Below are positions 49,641 through 58,318 of a stretch of DNA of 64,000 bases, piece by piece. The notes below the pieces were generated by a model. The model was not told the DNA's origin. It ran no database searches and saw only the letters and a program-made list of their open reading frames with translations. How positions within the stretch are numbered: the stretch's first letter is position 1; the number at the start of each line of letters is the position of its first letter. The DNA is from Ceratodon purpureus (lineage: Eukaryota; Streptophyta; Bryopsida; Pseudoditrichales; Ditrichaceae): positions 63,240,324-63,304,323 of the forward strand of contig CM026426.1 of assembly GCA_014871385.1 (NCBI GenBank), given 5' to 3'. Position numbers and translations under genes: made by a program.

Positions 49641-52430
49641 CTTTGCCGCTCCCTTTTTAAAATCAAAAAAAAATCAAAAAACATATAATGTTAGAACTTC
49701 CGACCACATATTAAACTAAAACAATTAATTTCTTTCACCAATTAAAATCAGAACAGCATTTAATGTTAACATGAATTTAAAGACTTCATGGTATGCAAAC
49801 CATCTAAATTCTTCAACAAGTCATTATTCCGTACACTCCCACCAACTTAATGTATGTGTCATTTATTGGAATCTTTCGTTTCGTTATTTTTTTCCATATA
49901 TTTCATACAGTCTACCATCCCATTCTAGAAGTTCTCTGCTGAAATCCAAGTCAATTAAACCCGTTTAAGAATATTTAATCTTAATAGTCCTCCATCTTCA
50001 TATTCTCCGCTTTGATTTTTTTTTATTTTTTTTAAAAACAGAAATACTTCTACTATTCTTTCACTAAATGGCTTCATATTCTCAATTTAATTCGGGTTAC
50101 CATCTCTTTATGTACTTTTAACGTTCCTCCCTCTCCACAATTTCCACTCTCGAATATGTTTTTCATTTACTTTTTCTTTATTTTCCTCTATGTTTTTTCC
50201 CCTCTATGTTATGCCCTTTTTTTTTATGTGTAATTCGTCTAATCTACCACTGTATCCCTTGAAGTTCCTAAAATGTTCATGTTGAATTTCTTTCTTTTAT
50301 ATCATTTCGAACGTTCCTATTTCAATTTATTTCCTCCATGACCCATGTTAAATAATATTTTAGTAATTCTAGCACTATTCCACCATACCCGTTCTCCATT
50401 TACTGAAATTCGTTAGATCTTGAATATGTATTTATATTTGGTTCTTTCACATGCTCCTGAGTCCTCCATCATTCGAGCTTGTTTTTTCTTGTTTCTCTTT
50501 CCTTCTGCTACCCATTCCACTACTCTTTTATCTTGATTTTAATTTTTTGGAAGGTGATATTCATCCCCCTCGTTACGTTCATGGCCTTTCAAACATTTTA
50601 TTACCATAATATTTAAATCCGGTCATTGTTTCATTGTAAATCTCTACATCTGCCACTCTTTCAATATACCCCTTCAATTACGTATAACATCGCAACCCTC
50701 AAGCAACCACACTTTATTTTGGTATTTAAACATTCCTTTATAATTTCTTGCACTCCTCCATTTGTTAAATTTTATACCTCCCATCGCACAACTCTATTAC
50801 CCTACTGCTTTAGTTTTTATTGACTATTGTACCCCTCTTTCATATATATGTTTTGAACTCCCCATGTATCACTACGTCATGGCCGTCGTCTATTTATTTT
50901 AATAATTATAATTTCGTTAGTTTCCCTCTCTACCTCTACTTTTTTCTTATAATATTTCGATGGTTCACTCATTTGTTTACTTATGAATATACTTCTACTT
51001 CACAATCTTCCCCAAGTATAGCAAAATATATAATTTTTTAATGTTACAACCGTCGTCATTATAGTTCTAATATTCATATCCATCCTCAACCTTCTTATTC
51101 TTTGTGTTGTTGATTAATTTAATTACTTACTATTTTGAAACAATACCACCCCACCAAACATTTTTCATCAGTATTTTTAGTATCCTAATAATATATTTAT
51201 TTCTAAAATTATGTCCCATCAATATACGTTCCCGTGTAATAATTTTATTTCCGTACTTGTAGTTCCAAGTATTTCACGCCGTGCCTTTTTAATTTTTCCT
51301 TGGTACACTATATGTCTCTAGGAATTATCGTGTTTGTTTAATTTTCTCATTGTGTCATTAGTTAGTGATTACTTTTGTACGTATATACTATACAAGTTGG
51401 AATCCAATTTTATATTTCTATTTATGTTAAAGTGTATGTATAAACATATATTCCAATAGTATATAATGTAAATGTCTTTTTTAATTTATTTATTATATTT
51501 CATATAAGTTACAACTCAATTCTGGGCGTGAGAAACTAGAATTGTTTATAAAAACAATGATTTCAATTTTATTCGTTCACAAATTTCCATTATTCAATGA
51601 CAATTGAATGTTTTATTTTAATTTTTTGTTTTATATTATTATCCCTCTTTCATCTTATAATGTGAACTACTATTTATGTTTTTTTAATATTATCAGAATA
51701 CTTGGGTATGGGAGTGTGTAAAATAAAAGACATAAAAGTGCAAGAAGAGTTTTTATATTTCATAAAACTCTAAACTGGGCGTTAGAAATTAGAATTGGTA
51801 ATAAAAACAATGATTTGAGTTTTATTTCTCCCCTTATTTCCATTATTCCAAGACATTGAATGTTTCTTTTTTTTTAATTTACTATTATCTCTAGCTTATC
51901 TCATAATCTAAACTACTATTTATGTTTATTTTTTATTTTATCAAAATACTAAAGCACGGGAGTATGTAAAATTAAAGAAATAAAAGTGGGAGAAAACATT
52001 CCATAAAAAATTAGAGTTAAAGAATTCAAGTAAAAAATTTCATTGTATACCACTAATCGAGAAGAAACTGGATCTGTTTTTCTAAGAGATTTATGAAACG
52101 GTAAACCGGTAAAATATAAATGCAAATCTCTTAACTATGTAAACATAATCTGCACCGCATGAAAAACCAAGTGTTTACATGAATTTATGCTGTGAATTAC
52201 ATTTAATGCATTTTGACCACGATGTTCCTTTTATCATCTCGTTGTTGACATTTACTCTTCCGATTCGTTATTATAAAATGTTAATTTATTACCATTTGCT
52301 AAAACATGAGTAACTTGGTTTCTTTAAATGAAAATCGGTTCAAAATGTTTTAGTATACCCACAATGTTTACGGTTCTTTCCATTCAATAGGATATATATT
52401 CTTCTTCATAAACGTGTTCACATTATTTGT
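49640..52430. other. AT-rich internal spacer of the hAT insertion
   Basis: Low-GC DNA without genes. At 51,490-52,000 a unit of about 252 bp is tandemly duplicated: GGGCG(T)GAGAAACTAGAATTG at 51,525 recurs at 51,777, with (A)ACTACTATTTATGTTT and GGGAGTGTGTAAAAT-type blocks following in both. Confidence 0.7.
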
Positions 52431-52595
52431 AGATCCTAGGGGGTTATCGACCCCCAAAGAACCAAAATATCACATAATTCATTGGATCCCAATTCTAAAC
52501 GTCGACCCCACCTCCCCGATCACAGGATCTTCAGGACATTCCCCACAATATCCGAGATATGTCAGAATTTTCCATTTTGGAGCAGATACGCTTTG

Positions 52596-52621
52596 CAAAC
52601 AATCCCAAGTGGGATTGTTTG
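52596..52621. repeat. Perfect 12-bp hairpin
   Basis: CAAACAATCCCA-AG-TGGGATTGTTTG. It is followed directly by a long purine tract (GGAGAGAGAAGAGTAGGGGA type, to about 52,680) and a C-rich tract to 52,735. Confidence 0.9.
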
Positions 52622-52734
52622 GGACGAGAAGGAGAGAGAAGAGTAGGGGAGGAGAGGGGGGGAGGAGAGGAGAGAAAACACAAGGGGAGGTGAGTTTCTT
52701 GGACCCTCCCCCCCCCCCTCCCCCCCCCCACCCC

Positions 52735-53104
52735 CACGGCCATCCGCGCGGACGGGGGGCCGTCGCCCTCGGCAGTCGGATCTTCTCCGCCAAGAAGATC
52801 CTACGGCTGCGGGCGACGGCCCCCGACCGCGGGGACGGCTATCTCCGAACCCGCGGTTGGAGGGGCCGTCCGCGTGGTCGGCCGTCCCGACTGCGGGGCG
52901 GCGGTCCACCGAGGCACCCTTTCGAGAGCGTTCGCGGCCGCATGACCAGTCGCGACTGTGATCCTGAATGGCCGCGATGGATCCCGCGACGGACCACTTA
53001 CGGCCATTGGATTCTCCATCGGCCGAGATCCAACGGTTGTAGGGGGGCCACCGTTTGACCTAACTGGCCGTCTAGGGGTTCGGGCCAGCATAAAATGCTG
53101 GCCC
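52735..53104 (+). promoter_or_regulatory. GC-rich CGGCC repeat block 3, ending in a hairpin
   Basis: Dense CGGCC/GGCCG to about 53,070, then a perfect hairpin GGGCCAGCAT-AAA-ATGCTGGCCC at 53,082-53,104. The loop CATAAAATG is TATA-like. It lies upstream of the plus-strand gene at 53,440. Confidence 0.6.
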
Positions 53105-53439
53105 TGCATCCTTTTTTTTCACTTGGGTGCTCGTGCTACATGTGCTGGATTTACTTCAGCTCAGTTGCGTTCCTCCAAGCTTTTTCTACTTCCCCACAGG
53201 TTATCGTGGGATTGTGTTCAGGGTTATCAGGACCGTTTGTTGGTTATTATGAAACCAACAAACTAGTGCTTCATACCTACAGTTTTTTGGCAGGAGTTCG
53301 GGGTTTTGTTTTGGTCCTTATGCACTAGATATATACGAGATTAAATCAACTTTTATACAGTGGGGAGAAGTTACAGCCGTTGTTACAAGGTTGGTTCAAT
53401 ACACGGTATTCACAAGTACTCGCTTACCTGACATTTGCC

Positions 53440-54932
53440 ATGCCTCGTTACGACCAGGGAGGATCCTCGACTCCAAAAAGAAACACCCCTAGGATCCATA
53501 CGCTACAAATGATCCTGATTGCGTAGCAGAGTTTGGATGGGAGGAGGAGCCATCACCATGGAGGATGGTTACTTGCAAGGAATACGTGAAGATGAAGCAC
53601 CTCATGAAGTTGATCCCAGTACATCTACGTACCGAGGCTGCGGAGAAACATGCAACACGCGGTGAGATCAGGGTCGACAATTGTGAAAGTAATCATTTCA
53701 CTATTAGATATAACGAGATTTTTCAAGCAGCACAAATCCAAAACTCCCGACGTCATATTATGTTGTATTCGAATATGGCAATGGTGTGGGCGGAGATAGT
53801 CTTACACAAGAGGGTCGACTGGCACACAATCTCGGGCCTGAGGACAGATAGAATGAACAGAGAAAGCATGGATCTTGACACAGCCTGGGTTGGACATAGC
53901 GATTGTCCTCCACTACATATTTCAAACCGTCGGAGTCCACCAGCACAAGATGCTGAAATACAAACTCTAGCCATCGAATATAATGATGAAGAACAGGAGA
54001 GACGTCGTCTAAGCTATGATGATGATGACAACTATCGAGGACGTTGCTCAAACAAAAATCCCAGGAATCGCAGAGGGCGTCGTGGCAGAGAGTCATCACA
54101 TACCAACCATGAGGAGTATGGACAATGCTCTGCCCACGTGGGACACTATTGGCGAGATTATTAAGACGTGGGACCCCACGAACGAGGCCATGGCTACGGG
54201 AAACCCGAAGGAGTGCCCATAACCTCTGACTTCGCGTTGGATGTGTATGGCACCTTTGGGGGAAGTCCTTGGCCGGATTATGCAACGGGATCAAGATACT
54301 ATTACGACGGCTGGTCGGAAATACCGAGTCCTCTAAGGAGTGCTAGTCCGCGCCATCAAACACCTGCAAGAGAGGTACCTCACAGTTATTCCCTAGATCG
54401 CGAAGGAGTTGCGCAGAGACTAGGACGTGATCATTATGGAACGCCCCCTCCATACCGCGGATATGGTGGTCATGCTACCCCATTTGCCCTTTTTGCAAAA
54501 GATGATTACAGATCATCTTCACAGACTCCGCCTGGAATATTTCCTCCACCTCTAGATTATCACAAAGACGGTACTGATCACAATAGCGGAGAAAACCGCA
54601 ACGTAATTCATCCCGATGACGGAGTACCACCTCCTCCTTTTGGATACCCTCCCGGTCGAGTTGTAAGAGATAGCTATTTTGAGGAAGAATGAGAGTTGGA
54701 GCAGACAAGGAAAAATTATGTACAACAAATGGAGAATCATGTGTTTCACCTTAGACGGGATAATCGAAGATTGATGGAGGAGAGAGAGAGACTTTTGAGA
54801 GCCTCGACAAATTCTACAGGGCACGGGCCACAAGAAACGTACGATCGAGGAGGTCCAAGCAAACTCCCCAATGATGGGAACTATTATCATCCATATGACT
54901 ACAATGGATTAGGGTGGAGGGGAGACTATTAG
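53440..54932 (+). pseudogene. Gene with CK-YVKM domain, disordered middle and coiled-coil tail
   Basis: ATG 53,440 reads MPRYDQGGSSTPKRNTPR; after a one-base shift near 53,490 the frame DPYATNDPDCVAEFGWEEE stays open to 54,932 except for TAA at 54,162 and TGA at 54,690. VTCKEYVKMKHLMKLIP and YSNMAMVWAEIVLHKRVDWH match the N-terminal domain of the RING gene at 48.3-48.9 kb. Then come an Asp/Arg-rich region, a Pro/Tyr/Gly-rich disordered part (GYGGHATPFALF, PPPPFGYPPGR) and a coiled coil (ENHVFHLRRDNRRLMEERER). There is no zinc site. The domain is not one I can name. It is convergent with the kinase-like gene, as the transposase is with the RING gene. Confidence 0.6.
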
Positions 54933-54939
54933 AATGGGG

Positions 54940-55860
54940 TGCATGGTAGTACTTTCTACAGCATCGGAGCGTACCGAGTCTTTAATGTGGACATCGCATA
55001 TTACAAATTTACAGCATAAAGTTACAGATGCAAGCATAGTGTGTACGTAGTTTGTAGTTTTGTAGGTGGAGGTTTAAGATGTACGGACTCAAGAAAATTG
55101 GCACGTGCCACATATTGCAAATGGAATAGATAGAATTAGTGGAATAGAGTGTAGTTGTGTTGTCTTCTATATTGTAGTTGTCTTGACATTTGAAATGAAT
55201 TTGTCTTTTTAATCTTCTCCTGACGGTATTCTAAGTGCACATTAATATCAATATCACTATTTTTCAAATGACAACTTACCATTGACATGGGTTACGACCG
55301 GTTGAATATTCTAAATCTCAAGACAAGTATGCACAATAATTTTCAAACATATTTTTTGCTAAATTAATAAGAATATCGTGAATGATCCTTTTTGAGGGAT
55401 GCATATTTATACTTAAGCTATTTGTTTGTACCGAGGATTATGAGCAATCATGTTATGCGGCCCTTACGCTTTTGTCTTCACAAAAAGAACTTCAGTATAC
55501 GCTTGCCAATATTTCTAAGAGTAAAACGTACAAAGCATAATGGTACAATTCACATATCACATCATTTTCATAATTAGAATTGAGACTATTGAGTTTTAGA
55601 TGGATGTGTGGAGCAAATCCTTTTTCCAAAGAGTACGAGCGGCAGAAATAGACCAATCTCAGTACACGAGACCAGATTTGAACCAAATGCAAATAAAATT
55701 TATAAACAAAATATTGACCGATGTACAAAAATTGAGATTCCAACATCTCATCATAGTTTAGAATCTAAATACAACTATTCACTACTGAGAGCTATGCCCA
55801 CCGTCTGGTAAGAAAAAAAACATTATGAAATTATAGAAATTCAAAAAGTTGGATATGCCT
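54940..55860. other. Convergent spacer
   Basis: AT-rich, no supported ORF; presumably the 3' regions of both flanking genes. Confidence 0.4.
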
Positions 55861-55867
55861 CTCCATA

Positions 55868-57268
55868 TCAGGACCCCACGCCGTAGTGCTCGTTGGGAGT
55901 GGGCCTGTTGTGTGTATCTCTGAAACGGTTAACAAGATGTTCAGGTCCACCTATCCTTCCCCTATTGTTTTGGCAAACTTTATCAAGATAACCTTCGAAA
56001 ACTGTAGCGAGGTCTCCGATACTCTCGAAATGCCGTGTTTCTACTAGCTCCGCTTCGTGGTATGCCGTGCACATGTTGCCGCCGTTGATCTTTGCCGCAA
56101 TCTTTGCAGTTGCGAAATCCTCCGATGCAGCCGTCAAATCTGGAACGATTCTAATATCTTGGCTTTCCTTGTGTACGTATACCACGCGAGGATCCACCCA
56201 GTATCGCCTCCTCATAGTCTCCTCCATCTGATGGGCACTCTCAAGAATCCAAGGCGACCTTCTGTTCTCCTCTATCTTTGTCATCAAGCCCGAATCACAA
56301 ACCCTGATGTAGATCTTGGACTCATCTTCCGGAAAGTGAAGTAGGATGTTGTCCGGTGACAAGTCATTGCGGAGGTAACCATATTTGTGCACAGCATCTA
56401 TGATGTTACACAATGCCCAAGCAAGCTCTGTACGCTTACTTCGGAAAAGTCGGAGACGCTTTCCTTGAATCGGACTGTCCTCTGGATTCCTATTGAAGAT
56501 GTAGTGGATGTGGAGATCATCCAGGGCCTCATTGTCCCTCCGTAGCATAGCTCGAAGGGTTCCACCGTTCCACCAGTACATGAATCCGACATGTTCCCTC
56601 TGATGAATGGCCATGAAGCAGAGGACACCAGGATGGGGAATCCTTATCGCAAGAGATTCGTTGTTGTGGTCCACACGTGCCAAATCCGGCCTCATAGACC
56701 AATTGAGCGGCCGTTTCTCAGGAAACTCCCAGAATGGTGGGATTTCCGGGTTTCCCTCGATACAAACCCTACGTATGGTAGCATAACCACCCCTCTGAAC
56801 TTCCTTGTCCAAGTAATAGAAAATTGCAAAGTCTGCCAAGATAGTTAAATGCCGTCTATGTAGGTCGGCCGCCGTCTCCCTCCCAATTGGAGAATCCCAC
56901 CATTTAATAGAGCAACGTCGATGCTTTCTTAAGCTTAGGGGCGCCATTAGTCTCTGGAAGCAATCTGCCTTTGAAATAACATCCTTGAAGGCCTCGACTC
57001 CCTCGCTTTGCTCCCTTGCATACTTAGACACAACGTCACGAGCATTCCATAACGCATCATGTGCACGCTGTGACACGAAATGAAGGTAACCAGGCTTCTG
57101 TCTCTCTGAATGCCAGTGCGGATGCATCAAACGATCCATAATCTTTTGCTCCATCTCTGACTTGAATTTCTTGGGCCCATCTTCCTCATACCGAACGTAA
57201 CAACTGTTCAATGAAGGGTGTTCCGCTCGTAAAAATCCACGATGAATGCCGGAACGAAATCCTTGCAA
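55868..57268 (-). CDS. Intact 466-residue protein-kinase-like protein
   Basis: This is the longest uninterrupted, recognisable ORF of the window. The C-terminal two thirds look like a kinase fold: a Gly-rich stretch QRGGYATIRRVCIEG (about 158-172), a hinge-like MYWWNGGTLRAM (230-241), helix LAWALCNIIDAVHKYGYL, catalytic loop RNDLSPDNILL (300-310, with the HRD His replaced by Asn-adjacent residues but Asp and Asn kept) and DSG (325-327) at the DFG position. The usual VAIK lysine is not evident. Residues 1-155 are helical and unrecognised. ATG 57,268 is chosen as the first in frame after a leader with an 18-C run and a TATA-like box at 57,613. A role in phosphorylating the element's own or host proteins is possible; with changed motifs it could be a pseudokinase. 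Confidence 0.7.
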   Translation of the reverse strand: MQGFRSGIHRGFLRAEHPSLNSCYVRYEEDGPKKFKSEMEQKIMDRLMHPHWHSERQKPGYLHFVSQRAHDALWNARDVVSKYAREQSEGVEAFKDVISKADCFQRLMAPLSLRKHRRCSIKWWDSPIGRETAADLHRRHLTILADFAIFYYLDKEVQRGGYATIRRVCIEGNPEIPPFWEFPEKRPLNWSMRPDLARVDHNNESLAIRIPHPGVLCFMAIHQREHVGFMYWWNGGTLRAMLRRDNEALDDLHIHYIFNRNPEDSPIQGKRLRLFRSKRTELAWALCNIIDAVHKYGYLRNDLSPDNILLHFPEDESKIYIRVCDSGLMTKIEENRRSPWILESAHQMEETMRRRYWVDPRVVYVHKESQDIRIVPDLTAASEDFATAKIAAKINGGNMCTAYHEAELVETRHFESIGDLATVFEGYLDKVCQNNRGRIGGPEHLVNRFRDTHNRPTPNEHYGVGS

Positions 57269-57470
57269 CGTAAGCTCGGTTTGTCATCATATTTGTCCAC
57301 CCATTCCCCCACATTCTTCTACTTCTCGTTCTTCGGCATCGTGGAAAGCCTTCAAGGCTTCAAGCAATCGAATACGCAACTCCAAATAAACCCTCAATTC
57401 CCACAAAGAGGAATCAGAGCAATTGAAACTAAAAAGGTTTTGAAAAAAATCGTTTAAAAATTCGAAAAGT

Positions 57471-57488
57471 CCCCCCCCCCCCCCCCCC
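57471..57488 (-). repeat. 18-C run in the presumed 5' leader of the kinase-like gene
   Basis: Same length as the run at 49,002, with similar flanks: AAAATTCGAAAAGT before and AAATAAAAGACCCC after. Confidence 0.85.
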
Positions 57489-57611
57489 AAATAAAAGACC
57501 CCTTTCCTCCCGGTGAGATCGACCAACGGAGAAGGAGCGAATCCCCGAGTAGTAGCAATTGGCCTCACTCGAAATGAAAGAAAAAAGATAAAAAATGAAG
57601 AGGCGGCTTCC

Positions 57612-57622
57612 CCTTATATAGG
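57612..57622 (-). promoter_or_regulatory. TATA-like box of the kinase-like gene
   Basis: CCTATATAAGG on the minus strand, about 345 bp before the ATG and just inside GC block 4. Confidence 0.5.
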
Positions 57623-57634
57623 CAAAGCAGACCT

Positions 57635-58090
57635 CGCGGCCGTCCCCACGGCCGTCCCCGCGCCCGTCGGATCTACGGCCCCCGCGGCTGTCGGATCGTG
57701 CGCGACTCCGCCTGAAGGCACCGGCCGTCCGATCGTACGGCGGCGTCAGGGGATGGAGCCAGGCGACCACGCGGTCAGCCACGCGGACGGCCGTCGGATC
57801 TCGTGGCCGTCCCCGTGGCCGACCACGGAGACAGCCGCAAGATCGGACGGCCCTCCCAAGCCGACCATGGCGGCCGGGGGCCATTGGGGAACGCCCAATC
57901 GCCGCGGCCGACCGCGGGCCGTTGGATCCCGCGGCCGTCCACGTGGCCGTCTCGGCGATTAGCCACAGCGACGGCTGCCGGATCGGAAGGCCGAGGAGGG
58001 CCGATCATAGCAGACAGCTCGCGATGAGCCAATACGGCCGCATCTTGGCCGTTGGATCGATGTGCGGCCGTCTCCGACGACTACGCAGTC
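57635..58090 (-). promoter_or_regulatory. GC-rich CGGCC repeat block 4, upstream of the kinase-like gene
   Basis: Dense GCGGCCGT/ACGGCCG motifs, like block 2. Open frames on both strands here are composition artefacts. Confidence 0.65.
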
Positions 58091-58310
58091 GTCTTTGCAT
58101 TCCTCCCCGCGATCTGATTGCCGAGATGGAGCGTGGTGTCAAGATAGGCCAATCGGACGGTTGGGAGATGTTTTTACCCCCCTCGTGTAGGAAAATTATT
58201 ATCGCAACGTAATTATCGAGCGTCGGGGACGCCACGTCCCGGCCAAGGGACGTCCGGGATAGACGTCCAGACGTCTAGAGCCAGGTCCGACGTCTATTTA
58301 AACAACTCTG

Positions 58311-58318
58311 GCGACAGA
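58311..58318 (+). repeat. 8-bp target-site duplication, right
   Basis: GCGACAGA, matching GGGACAGA at 41,583-41,590 with one change. The satellite continues directly with CTATACCACGATATTAC. Confidence 0.8.

Larger units (their letters stand above)
41591..58310 (+). mobile_element. 16.7-kb hAT-type element inserted in the satellite
   Basis: The left end is CAGGGTTGTCACACAG and the right end is TTTAAACAACTCTG, giving inverted ends CAGGGTTGT/CAGAGTTGT, close to the usual plant hAT end CAGGGTTGTC. Satellite sequence stops and restarts in phase at these bases, with an 8-bp duplication on both sides. Both subterminal regions carry GACGTCC/GGGACG motifs (41,610-41,660; 58,215-58,300). Inside are a hAT transposase, a RING gene, a gene sharing the RING gene's N-terminal domain, and a kinase-like gene, arranged in two convergent pairs with four GC-rich blocks. 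It could be one long element or an element with a related one nested or fused inside; inner ends were not found. Confidence 0.8.

Noticed and set aside
53218-53231. CAGGGTTATCAGG as an inner hAT end
   Set aside because: No partner end or 8-bp duplication found; match is short.
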